A stretch of DNA of 64,000 bases from Echria macrotheca (Eukaryota; Ascomycota; Sordariomycetes; Sordariales; Schizotheciaceae), in the NCBI GenBank assembly GCA_030411725.1, contig MU839858.1, positions 97,494 through 161,493 of the forward strand, written 5' to 3'. Below, one piece after another: positions 1 to 9,289 of this stretch. The notes beneath the pieces were generated by a model. It was not told where the DNA came from. It ran no database searches and saw only the letters and a list, made by a program, of their open reading frames with translations. A program made the position numbers and the translations under genes. Numbering within the stretch: position 1 is the stretch's first letter; every line of letters begins with the position of its first letter.

Positions 1-92
1 TCAATCTTGGTGTCGGGCAGCAGAGACTGTGTCAAGTCATCATCGCTCGACCGCGAAGATGACGAGGATGCAGCAAACTTGCCTTCGTCCAT
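1..92 (-). CDS. N-terminus of a protein running off the left edge
   Basis: An ATG at 92 (minus) opens a frame with no stop to the window edge, about 30 codons: MDEGKFAAS, a Ser-rich run, an acidic SDDD stretch and QSLLPDTK. An acidic, Ser-rich, cytosolic-looking N-terminus with a Leu-Leu-Pro element is common ahead of the single transmembrane helix of UstYa-family proteins and of some fungal transporters. Because two UstYa genes follow, a third family member is possible, but no diagnostic motif (transmembrane helix, HxxHC) lies inside the window. The reading frame is seen; the identity is inference. Confidence 0.4.
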   Translation of the reverse strand, partial: MDEGKFAASSSSSRSSDDDLTQSLLPDTKI

Positions 93-993
93 GGCTGATG
101 TGATGGGAAAAAATTGTGTGAGGTTGTGAGTTCAAACTTTCGCTCTCCTCGACGCCCTAAGCCCGTGGTTCCCAAGTGATATGCTTACAATCTACCTGTT
201 AGAGTTTGGCAGTGATGGGCGGGTCATCCGTGTCGACAACAGGGGGTCAAAATGCAACCTCAATAGGCATCAAGGTGGCACATAAACTATCAAAAGCATA
301 TTCCCTGCCATGAAAACTGCGCCACTTCCGTGCTCACAGTCATGCCGGTCCCCTTCAAGCCTCGATACTCGGGATTAGACATGCCGGGATTTACCTGCAG
401 CAAAGAGAAAAAAAATCTTGATTCAAACTACCTGGGAAGAGAAGCGGAGCGTTCACCGACTCCAGAGCAGGGATTGTAAGGCTTCATGCTCCATGCTTCA
501 TGCAGAAGGATTACGGTGCAGGTATCCCGACATAGATAGGCAAGGCTTTTCCGATGTTTGGTGTCTAATGGATGACGACGCGTATGGGGGGGGGGGGGGG
601 GGCGGCGCGGCCCGCCCGCCGCGCCCCCCCCCCCCCCCCGCCCCGCCGCCCCCGACCGCGCCGCCCCCGCCCACGCCGCCCGGCGGGGGCCNNNNNNNNN
701 NTTGCTCCATGGTTCATGCTTAAGGTTTACGGTGATGGTTTCCCGAAATAGATTGGCAAGGCTTTTCCGATGTTTGGTGTATAATGGATGACGACGCGTT
801 GGCCCCCCCCCCCCCCCCCCAGACACCGCCTCCAGCTCAACCAAACCGTTCGTCTCTGCAGTCTCCGCGACCGGTGGCCTCTCCCCTGTTGGATTGGTAC
901 CTGGAGGGCAGCACACCAGCTCCTGATTTCCTGACCCGACCGACACTCGAGGCTCTGTAACCGAGAACTCTCCGGGCTCTCCTCCACTTCAAA
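93..993. other. intergenic region with partial duplication and assembly gap
   Basis: No gene supported. It holds the upstream region of the UstYa gene at 994, a diverged direct duplication (488-583 and 704-799), poly-G at about 586-602, a GC-only stretch to 691, ten Ns and poly-C at about 800-819. Long frames across it are low-complexity Gly/Pro artefacts of the homopolymers. Confidence 0.7.
488..799. repeat. direct repeat pair (about 96 bp, 216 bp apart) flanking a gap
   Basis: The block beginning GCTCCATG at 488 recurs at 704. Both copies carry GGCAAGGCTTTTCCGATG, then TTTGGTGT, then ATGGATGACGACGCG, and both end immediately before a homopolymer (poly-G in the first, poly-C in the second). 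The copies differ at scattered positions, so the duplication is not purely a read-stacking artefact. The GC-only sequence and Ns between them show the interval was not resolved. Confidence 0.75.
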
Positions 994-1845
994 ATGAAGC
1001 CAAACAATACCTATGAGCCGGTCGCCCAGCACGATGATGCTGAGTCTCGAGGCTCTGAAGACCCTCCGGCCTTACGGTCAGACCCACGGCCAAGTTCATG
1101 GAAGTCGAAAGTTCGATGGACATCATGTCTTTGTCTCCTGGTGGCCTATTCCGCCGTCTTGCTCTTGCTTGGGAGAATGTCGATATCTTGCTCGCCCTGC
1201 TTTAATGGTGAGTGTAAGACTGTTGGAGTACAGGAAGCAAGCTAACAACCCCAGAAAAATTACTTGACGCACCAATTATCTGGGAAGAACGGACTTATCT
1301 CAGTAACATCCACAGCGACGTCTTCGACCCGTACTCTAGAGAGAGCAATCCCGACGTCGACGAAGCATGGGAGTCAATAATGGAGACCCACATCACAAGA
1401 ATAGCTGCCGATGAGAAGGCAAGACTTCCTGGGGGAAGAGACACAGCGCCACTCTATGGCGGAGAGGAAGGATACGCTGTCCTCCTGGAAGTTTTTCATC
1501 AGTTGCATTGCTTGGTGAGCTGAGGACTCCCTTGGAATGCGTGTCTTCATACTGATGTCGCAGAACTCTATCCGGCTAGGATACTACCAAAACTCGACCG
1601 GCGGCCATGGAATTGTCAAGGGATTTGAGAGTCCAGGAGGACATTCCGATCACTGCTTCAGCTATCTTGCCCAAACCTTGATGTGTCACGCTGATGTGGG
1701 AGTAATGACAACAACCTGGCATGAGCAAGCCCAAGTCTTTACTGCCGACTTCAATGTCACAAAGCAGTGCCGAAACTTTGATGCCATTCAAAAGTGGGCG
1801 AGGGGAAGGAAGGCGAAATATTACCCAAAAAAGAAAAACAACTAG
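994..1845 (+). CDS. UstYa-family (DUF3328) oxidase-like protein A
   Basis: Predicted 251 aa from three exons: 994-1207, 1255-1514 and 1564-1845, with GTGAGT/CAG and GTGAGC/CAG introns. Residues 1-40 are cytosolic and charged; about 42-60 form a single transmembrane helix; the rest is lumenal. The two family-defining HxxHC motifs are present: HQLHC at 153-157 and HSDHC at 185-189, the second followed by FSYLAQTLMC. UstYa-type proteins perform oxidative steps, typically cyclisation or oxidation of side chains, in maturing ribosomal and non-ribosomal fungal peptides (ustiloxin, phomopsin, asperipin-2a, cyclochlorotine). The start has no in-frame upstream alternative that keeps the topology. Neighbours are a putative secreted peptide precursor and a second UstYa gene. 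Substrate is unknown. Family assignment is secure; the biochemical role is inference. Confidence 0.92.
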
Positions 1846-2421
1846 CAAAAAGACACGCAATAGTTGTCAACAGAAATGCAAAAACAACATAACTGCCATG
1901 TGTGCGCCCTACGAATTCCTGTCGATGACAGTTGGACGTTTCGAGAAGCACATAGGCTGAAAGGCGAGATACCACCCATGCTTCATAATTTGAGGCATAA
2001 TTTAATCGGACTAGAGGGGGAGCGGGGATGGGGAGATCGTGATGAGGAACGAAACAGGATTTCTGGGTAAAACATGCCGATCACCAGAGTTTTGCCTCGT
2101 TTGTAAGATAGAACCCGTCCTTGTCACCAAGCTTTCATCGTCTTCACATCTCACGGTCCGCATGTGTGTCAGGGTTCTCAAGGCAAACAGAACATTGGCA
2201 AACCGAGTGTGGGTTCTATGTGGTCAAGATGGCCCGTACTTGTTTTCTTGGCAGACCTTTCGCGGTCGTGGCATAGGGCTATCTGCTGTGTACAAGAAAC
2301 TTTCAACCCGAATCCGACCTCAGCGACTCCTCCGTGACCCAACGCCAATATATTCACGAGGAAGCTAGTTAGACAGTGAGCTCAAGGTTTAGACTCGAAA
2401 GGATAGCAAGTACACACTCGT
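1846..2421. other. intergenic, nothing recognised
   Basis: The 3' flank of UstYa gene A and of the convergent small precursor gene. Frames here lack recognisable motifs or plausible splice structure. No RNA gene or repeat seen. Confidence 0.6.
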
Positions 2422-2601
2422 TTAGCAGCCGGTATCATACCACTCATCAGCATCGGCACGAGTGATGAGGCTGCCATCGTCGCGGCAGCAAGGGCATTTC
2501 TTGACGAGGCCGTGTTCGCCTCTCTCAACGCCGGGCTCCATAGGTGTAGCCAGGGCACCGATGGAGAGGCCCAGGAAAACGACGAGCCTGGTAAGAAGCA
2601 T
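2422..2601 (-). CDS. small secreted Cys-rich peptide, candidate RiPP precursor
   Basis: A single-exon 59-residue ORF (ATG 2601, TAA 2424-2422) with a strong start context (CACCATG). Residues 1-18 are a textbook signal peptide (MLLTRLVVFLGLSIGALA). Residues 19-35 are a short acidic pro-segment ending GLVKK, a dibasic Kex2-type site. Residues 36-59 form a 24-residue tail: it starts CPCCRDDG, has Cys at 36, 38, 39 and 59, a possible monobasic site at Arg48, and ends EWYDTGC. The gene lies between, and opposite to, two UstYa-family genes and near a methyltransferase. That is the usual neighbourhood of dikaritin/ustiloxin-type precursors, which are secreted, Kex2-processed and oxidised at Tyr. Unlike classical dikaritins it has one core, not tandem repeats. 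It could instead be an ordinary Cys-rich secreted peptide or effector. The ORF architecture is seen; the RiPP role is inferred from context. Confidence 0.7.
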   Translation of the reverse strand: MLLTRLVVFLGLSIGALATPMEPGVERGEHGLVKKCPCCRDDGSLITRADADEWYDTGC

Positions 2602-3240
2602 GGTGATGTTTTATCGTGTTTGATAAGAGGAAAGATATGTGAGTTGCAAAGTGGTCTGGTGATGGCACGATTCGAACTTAGAATGGGATTCCCTCTGCTA
2701 GATATACCCATCAGACCGTATGTAAGGTCTTCGGTCGTAACGGACATGAGAATGTATCCGGAGAGGCCCGCCTGCCGCGAGGGGGTTTGTGCGACTACCA
2801 AAAAGGCCTATCGGGATCTCTGGTCATGCGGCCGGCAGACTCTTCACCCTTGTCACAACATTCCTAGGGTCGGTTGCAACATTTGCCCAAGCGCTCACGC
2901 CGCTCAGCGGCCTTGTGTTACTTCTGCTGCATGCTATCTGCTTGCTTCCTTTCCACAGACGCTCGAATTAGGATATCCAACCCACCCTCTCCTGTACACG
3001 TCACAAGAAGGATGCCTAGTATTGATGTTCAATTGCTGCTTCAGGACGTGCCGCTGGTATGCAGAAGTCAGCCAAGTTTATGCTTTTACTTCGGCATGTC
3101 AAGGCGGGATTGCTCCCACCCGTTCTTGTCGAACCGTGTTCATAGGGGGTCAACGCCATCACCCCCAGTCGGAATCCATCTGAACTTGCCAAACATCCTC
3201 ATCTTCATTGCCCAACGCACACTTAGCCCGTCCACACAAG
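2602..3240. other. divergent promoter region
   Basis: The shared upstream region between the minus-strand peptide gene (start 2601) and UstYa gene B (start 3241), about 640 bp. A long plus-strand frame (2512-3183) crosses it antisense to the peptide gene but has no recognisable domain and I do not believe it codes. The arrangement would allow co-regulation of precursor and enzyme; I see no obvious palindromic factor site. Confidence 0.5.
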
Positions 3241-4214
3241 ATGGCACATCTGAGTGAGTGCAAATATGCTTCTCTTTCTGATGACGGAGGAAGCTCAAGT
3301 GGTGGTGACACGCTTGAAGTCTTGAACCAAAGTCATCGAGCCCAACAGCGGCGGAAAAGACTGAGATGGGCCATCATTGTTTTCTTCATCGAAATTGCTC
3401 AACTCCTCTTTTTCTACGGTGTCTTCAGTCGGCTATGCCCAAGGTCTGGCTGCTCAAAACTAGGCCCTGACATTGACGGATGTATGTGAGACCAGATAGC
3501 ACTTGATGCACTTCGTCTTCCCGATTTCTCATCCCCGTGGGAACTGACATCTCCAGTGGCCGACCTGGCAGCCTACAACACAACAGTCACCTTCAGCAAC
3601 GACGTCAACATCGTGCAGCCATCGGAATTTGCGGACAACTTCTGGGCGACCTACGTGCCATGTAAGTCCCGCACAATCGTCCCGAAACAATGACGCTCAC
3701 GAGTCCAGATTCCGCCGTCATAGCTGTCGATGTGAAACTCGTCGAGAAGTTCAACATGCCCGAGTCGGCCGTCTCACCGACCAATTCCAATGAGATGCTA
3801 TATCAAATCGACGGGTTCCATGAGTTGCATTGCCTGGTGAGCTCACATTCCAACTCTTCGTTGGGTCTTGACTAACCATCTAATCACGCAACCCCCCAGT
3901 TCCGACTCCGTCGCATCCTTGTGGGCACCGCGACCAAGGAAGATCACGCTCATACTTTGCATTGTCTCAACTACATTCGGCAGACCCTGATGTGTAACCT
4001 TGATCTCACCTTGGGATCAACAGAGAATCTCAAGAACTATGGGCTGAAGGACAAGAGAATATGTCGCGATTATACGGCTATTGAGGCCTGGGTTGAGAGG
4101 AACAAGTGGAAGGATTTTGAGGGCTGGCAGGGTGCTAAAATGGAGGCGTACTACAAGAAGCTCGAGGAGAACAACGGGACTCTGCCTGAGGAAGAACACA
4201 AGTCTTCGTATTGA
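3241..4214 (+). CDS. UstYa-family (DUF3328) oxidase-like protein B
   Basis: Predicted 262 aa from four exons: 3241-3481, 3557-3661, 3709-3836 and 3900-4214. The start MAHLSECKYASL was chosen because the acidic/Ser N-terminus leads into a transmembrane helix (IIVFFIEIAQLLFFYGVF) as in the family; an upstream in-frame ATG at 3208 would only add a short extension. The paired motifs are HELHC at 153-157 and HTLHC at 176-180, the latter followed by LNYIRQTLMC. The last intron is phase 0 directly after the first HxxHC-Leu, at exactly the same codon (158) as in protein A, so the two are paralogues. Expected role: membrane-anchored oxidative maturation of a peptide, probably with protein A (known UstYa pairs such as UstYa/UstYb act in one pathway). 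The substrate is inferred to be the neighbouring peptide. Confidence 0.92.
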
Positions 4215-4991
4215 AACGTGTCAGATAGCAGGGTCTGGAAGTGGCTGGAAAAGGGGTGCGTAACCATCGCCACACCACCACAGCCGCCAGAGAGAACACA
4301 ACCAATACAATAACAACAGTTGCAACCCTAGAAGATCCAGAGTGCCGTGCTTCTGACAAAACGCATGACGAGCACTCACATTGGTAGGTCAGAGCTCGGT
4401 ATGTAGTTGGGAGGGACAAGGGGTTTCTGCCTGCGCCGTAAACTATTTGTTCGTTTCGCTAGATGTGGTAGTGATCAACAGCTCTAAATGCAGCTATAAC
4501 TGGAGGCGGGAATAACTCCTTATCAACAAGGCGCGTGCCTTGATCATGGAATGTAACGGAAGTCAGAATTAAGTTACACAAGCATTTTCCCGCCGCTTGG
4601 CTACCTTGTTTTGCCGCCGTGCTGATAAGGACGCGCCTGTGTCACCCATGGCTTCCCCGCCAACCGGATCCATTTCCGCCATTGTCGGGAACTGCATCCG
4701 TGTCCGGGCATGCATCCCTATCCCCCTCAAATGACCCAAAAAGGCCAGGATCCGGTTTCCCCGCCTCAGTTCAATGGTGACCAACGCACATTACGACACC
4801 ACATTCCTTTCCCTAGAAGCCCCCCCTCCTTCCCCTCGTTTGTTCACCCCTACCTATTCTTCTAGCCGAAGATCCGGAAAACGGGATTATTACAACACGG
4901 CATCGACTTTGCCCCAGTCCGACTCATTCCCACGGAGCTTCATCTCGACATCCCACCACTCGCATTCCACAGCCTCACCAACATCAAAACA
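4215..4991. other. intergenic / promoter of methyltransferase gene
   Basis: About 780 bp between UstYa B and the methyltransferase start. A pyrimidine-rich stretch upstream of 4992 (about 4800-4870) is typical of filamentous-fungal core promoters. Overlapping frames have no motif. No RNA gene or repeat seen. Confidence 0.5.
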
Positions 4992-5949
4992 ATGCCCTGG
5001 CACTGGAAGGACCGATATCGCAGCTACACCGAGCCATGGGGCCCAGTCCGCTACGGCATCTGGGGCGCGTTCATCCCTCCCATCCCACGTCCCAATGCTA
5101 ACATCCCACAGCCGTGTACGAAGGCGCGAAACAAGCAATCAGTGAAGGCCGATACCGGGCCCTCCTCAGCATCTCCGCCCTTCTTGACGCCGGCTTCTAC
5201 ATCTGGTTCAAAGTCCTCAGTCGGTTTTTTGCTCACTCACTCTCATCTGCTCGGACTGACTGACCGTCTCAGACGACAACTTCATCCGCTTTGAAACAAA
5301 CAAAACCACCATCCCCAAGCTTGTCCTGCAATGCACAGGCGTTGTCCTCGAACTCGGTCCCGGCACCGGCAACCAGCTGTGTCGGTTCAACAAGGACCTG
5401 ATCACACGTATCATTGGCGTGGAGAGCAACCCCCATTTCGTCCCTGATATTGAGGAGCAGATCAAGCTCAACAAACTGGATGATGTCTACGACCTTGTCA
5501 TTGCGAACTGTGATGACACCGCAGCGCTTGAGCGTCATGGTGTTGTTCCCTCGAGTCTTGACACGGTGTTAAGCATTCAGGTCATTTGCTCTGTGTCTGA
5601 CCCTGAAGCTACCATGAAGCGACTGTATGCGCTGCTCAAGCCTGGTGGGAAATTTATTTTTTGGGAACACCACAGGAATTCGGATTGGATGACGAGATTT
5701 GTACAATGTGAGTTTGAACCCTGGTATCATCGGCAGTCATGGTGTTGACCTCGGGCTGTTGCAGACTTCTGGAACCCAATGTGGAGACCACTGGTGGGAG
5801 GGTGTAATCTGACGAGGGATATGAAGAAGATTGTGCTTTCCGCGGGGGAATGGGACAACCCCGAAGCTGTTGAAGGCGATGAGCAGCCTTGGAGCATGTT
5901 ACCACGACAATGGGGGGTGCTGATAAAGCCGAGCGTGGGATTGAGCTAG
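4992..5949 (+). CDS. SAM-dependent methyltransferase (METTL7/UbiE-like)
   Basis: The SAM-binding core is clear: motif I reads VVLELGPGTGNQ, followed by IIGVESNPHF (acidic end of strand 2), then VLSIQVICSVSDPE and LYALLKPGGKFIFWEHH (post-motif region), as in class I METTL7/ubiE-like enzymes. Likely exons: 4992 to about 5065-5090, 5112-5219, 5273-5707 and 5765-5949. The last intron is canonical (GTGAGT...CAG). The first two junctions are less certain: the frame needs an unusual donor before 5112, and the second donor is GTCGGT. The N-terminus (MPWHWKDRYRSYTEPWGPVRYG) and the hydrophobic LLDAGFYIWFKVL segment suggest membrane association. Beside two UstYa genes it would fit as a tailoring N- or O-methyltransferase; ustiloxin-type clusters also contain one. 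Substrate unknown. Confidence 0.85.
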
Positions 5950-5991
5950 CTCTTGGTTTGAGGCAGTGCACTTATGTACAAGTCTGAGAGT

Positions 5992-7741
5992 TTAATATCT
6001 TCCTTTGACGCAAAGCTCAGGCTCAACAAAGATCATCATCCCACCACCGACTGTTGACTCCCCTCGAGACGTCTCGCTGGGAGAGGAATGACGCCAGATC
6101 CCTACATACGGCTCGTCGAGAATGGAGATAGAGTACCGTAGTCCGGTCTCCGAGTCCGAGATGAAGAAGGTGTAGCCAGGATAAGCCTGACCTGAGCTCA
6201 GGCTGAACTCAAACCCGGACTTCTTAAGCACACGCGGTTCCCCTGCTTACAAACCTAAACCATACCCGTCGTCATCTAACGCAACTAGATACACCTTCTT
6301 CGGCACCCAACGAGACCCAAGCTCTGCATATCTCTCGCCCCAGAACGAACAACAACGCCGACGGTACAACCTCCTCCAACCGCACCCATTCTCTGATCCA
6401 GTGTTCACGCGGGAGATCCAGCAGCGGCTTCAACCTCACAGAGTTAGACCGAAAGGTCGAGTACTCCAAAACAGGGAGCCGAAGAGGGCCATCCTGACAA
6501 AGAAAATTTAACATGTCGCCTGACAAAGCCCCCTCCTGAAACGTCCACGCGCGTCGCATCCAGCCCGATAAACCCCAACGAAGCATAGTCTCCTCATCTG
6601 AGCACCTCTTCGCCTAGAAGGTTTGAAGCTCTGAGTCCAAAACGATTGTCATGTGAGCAAAGGCATAGGCCTCCTTTATCCGAGAAATGGCCATGTTCCG
6701 ATACAACTGTTCAAGCGGGACGCACAACGTATCATCCAAAACGACACACGGGGTTGTTTTGGTGCGCACGCACAGGCGACATGACACCACTCCTTTCATG
6801 ACCAGGACCGAGGCCTTGAAGGCTTTGCCTGCCGCCAACTGAATCTTTTTCTGCTGATCCGTGTCATACCCAATGTCCTCTAATCCACTCTCAAAGGCAG
6901 CGTATGCCGTGTCCCGGGCCATTTCGTGGAGACGTTCGTACAGAGACTCAAGCTGACAGTATGACAAAGAGTTGGTCCTCGGATTGCCCAGCCCATCTGA
7001 CGAAACAGGGCTGACGACGATGTAGTAGTTCGTTCCGAGAGTCTTTCCCTCCCTCACCTCGACAGATATGGGACCATGTCCCCCGTTCGCGCCGGACGGA
7101 CGAGCAAGTCGAATAACTGGTATTCCTCTAGCATCAAGAATCTGACTGATCTCTGCCTGCGGGGGATTACGCATGATGACACTGACATCCTGGGATGCGA
7201 TGAGCTGTGATATACCTGTCGTTATTAATTTGATTCAACAAGCAAACGTCCCACTTACAGCCCCAGTGATCGAACTGTACCGTGTATCTCTGCATATAGG
7301 TGAGACATAACATTGGGAGGTCCCCAGAAACTCTCGTGCAACGGCGATGTCCTCTGGACACCTATCTGCAGCCATCCTCGCGGCGGCGAGACTGTCAAGG
7401 TCCCAGCTCGACTAGGACCAAGATTCCACATCCACTTCAGCGCATGGTCAGTGGTACACCCAGGATCCCGAGTGAGAGTGTCACTTGTGGGGGGAGGGGA
7501 CTCTCCGCCGCGTCTGACACACTCTCGTAAATCTTGTAAATCGTGTTCTGCAACAGGCCGACCTCCGGCAGTGCTGCCCGGAAAGCTTGGGGGGTTCCCT
7601 TTCCGACGGCGTCGATATGTCCCGCCCAAGTCGTGATGCAATGTTTCGTTTCCAGGTTCCGGGTGAAAATGCGGAAGCCGAGGTGCTCTCGCTCGACGAA
7701 CTGGTTCAGGTCAACGAGTCATTGAAATGAAAGAATCTCAT
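5992..7741 (-). pseudogene. decayed HET-like gene
   Basis: Homologous-looking protein segments run in order on the minus strand but change frame. They are: an N-terminus MRFFHFNDSL at 7741; IFTRNLETKHCITTWAGHIDAVGKG and KIYESVSD; then after a shift near 7490 DHALKWMWNLGPSRAGTLTVS; a long block from 7174; an in-frame amber codon at 6614-6616; GWMRRAWTFQEGALSG (a HET-type 'R-x-W-T-x-Q-E' element) near 6550; another shift near 6260; and a C-terminus at 5992. The set resembles cytosolic fungal proteins with a degenerate heterokaryon-incompatibility (HET) core. At least three frameshifts plus one stop make function unlikely. It sits between the two methyltransferase genes and is not obviously part of the peptide cluster. 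Confidence 0.65.
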
Positions 7742-8338
7742 GGCGAGATCCGAAGAACAGCCAGGTCTGGAGGAAAGAGGCCGCCTTTTCACCGGGATGT
7801 TGGCTGAAGTCCCCTTTGCAGAGGCGGCTGAGGTCGAAGCCGCACCGGTGATTGGTAGCCGTCGAAGGCGGGATTGTCGAAATGGTGCTGGGAAACGAGG
7901 GTTATTGGAGTGAAGAATCAGGTAATAAATAAAGACATTTTTCAAGTTTTAGATATAAATTAGGAAATAAAGATATAAATTAATAAACAGCAAAAATACT
8001 TAAAGATGTAAAAACTTTATCGCAATATTGCTTTATTTCTCGCCGGCCCAAGCCTGTAGCCAGGACTTAGCGGAGCCTTGATAACGTAGTTTCCACATGG
8101 CATATCCTGGTTGACGTTGGGCGCACCAATTTTCATGCAGGGACTCGGTCAAGTTACTATCTGGTGGAGCCGACTGTACTCGAAACTGCCTCCTTATTGG
8201 TGCGATAAGATTCTCGATGGGGACAATGGCTGTCGCTTGAGCAGGGACGAAAAAGTGGCATTCTTCCCCGCAGCAACAACCGATTCAGTCTGTGTTAGAC
8301 TCATCACCTCCGTCCTTGTATCGGAACCCTGTTTCTCA
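7742..8338. other. intergenic with AT-rich patch
   Basis: No gene. About 7910-8030 is distinctly AT-rich (TAAATTAGGAAATAAAGATA-like) against GC-richer surroundings, a possible scar of a degraded repeat. The rest is the upstream region of the gene at 8339. Confidence 0.5.
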
Positions 8339-9228
8339 ATGGGATCCCCGGGCGACCAAGCTCTCAGTCACGCCTCGTACTGGGATGCACGCTATTCTCA
8401 ATCCGACGGAACTGGTCCGACACATGAGTGGTTCAGGTCTTTCTCCGCCCTCGAGTCTTTCTTCGAGAGCAACTTTTTTAGTATCGTTGGTTTCGCCCCT
8501 CAAGACAACCCTTTGATTCTTCATCTCGGGTCTGGTGATAGTGTACGTAATCTCGCAGTATTTTCTATCGTTTGTGGCTTTTATTTCCATTACTCTGTCT
8601 CGTGAGTCGTGCGAACGCTAACGCCATGTTTGCTACCTACCATTCAAGACCATCCCAGTTGAACTGGCCAATCGAGGCTATGGCCGTCAAATTTGCGTCG
8701 ACTTCTCGTCGACTGTCGTTGCCATCATGAAGGATCAGCACGCCAAGCACGGCATCGACTGGCGCTTAATGGACGTGCGAGACATGCAGGGTATAGACGA
8801 TGCATCGGTTGATGTGGCTTTCGACAAGAGCACGCTTGACGCCATGATCCATGGCAGTCCCTGGAGTCCTCCCCAGGAGGTGAAGGACAATACCTCGTCC
8901 TATCTTCGAGAGGTGCGTTCCATACCTAAGCAACGGGAGGGAGTTAGAGCCATTGCAATATCATTTTCTGGGCTGATCCTTTACTTCTGATCTCCGCGCT
9001 GACCATGGACCGTTCTTGTTATAGGTCCACAGGGTTCTCAAGGACAGCGGTCGGTTTATCTATGTGACGTTCCGCCAGCCGCATTTCATGAGACCGCTGC
9101 TGAACCCGGATGGTCTGTGGGATGTCGAAATGCAAACAATCAGCGATAGGGGCTCATTTGATTACTACGCGTATTTGATACGGAAGAAGAGCAACGAAGG
9201 GGAGACAATCCAGAAACCCGAGTCGTAA
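8339..9228 (+). CDS. EEF1AKMT4-like lysine methyltransferase
   Basis: Predicted 223 aa from exons 8339-8542, 8649-8912 and 9025-9228 (introns GTACGT...AAG and GTGCGT...TAG). The start MGSPGDQ precedes SHASYWDARYS, the usual opening (Y-W-x-x-R-Y) of the EEF1AKMT4/METTL-type family. Motif I reads ILHLGSGDSTIP; then ICVDFSSTVV; the substrate-side motif is VDVAFDKSTLDAMIHG (the D-K-x-T-x-D-A signature); then VHRVLKDSGRFIYVTFRQPHF. These enzymes typically methylate a lysine of elongation factor eEF1A or related targets in the cytosol. The upstream frame continues 5' of the chosen Met but lacks family similarity. It may be a housekeeping-type gene rather than a cluster member; a paralogue recruited to the nearby peptide pathway is only a possibility. 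Confidence 0.88.
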
Positions 9229-9289
9229 TAAATCTCCGCCAGATAGAATATACTGCACTTGTCTTATCTAGAAACCGTACTCGAAATAG

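Noticed and set aside
428..946. 172-codon minus frame with long Gly/Pro stretches
   Set aside because: It is created by poly-G/poly-C tracts and crosses the N gap; low complexity.
2512..3183. 223-codon plus-strand frame between the UstYa genes
   Set aside because: It overlaps the signal-peptide ORF antisense, has no domain, signal or splice logic, and its composition looks random.
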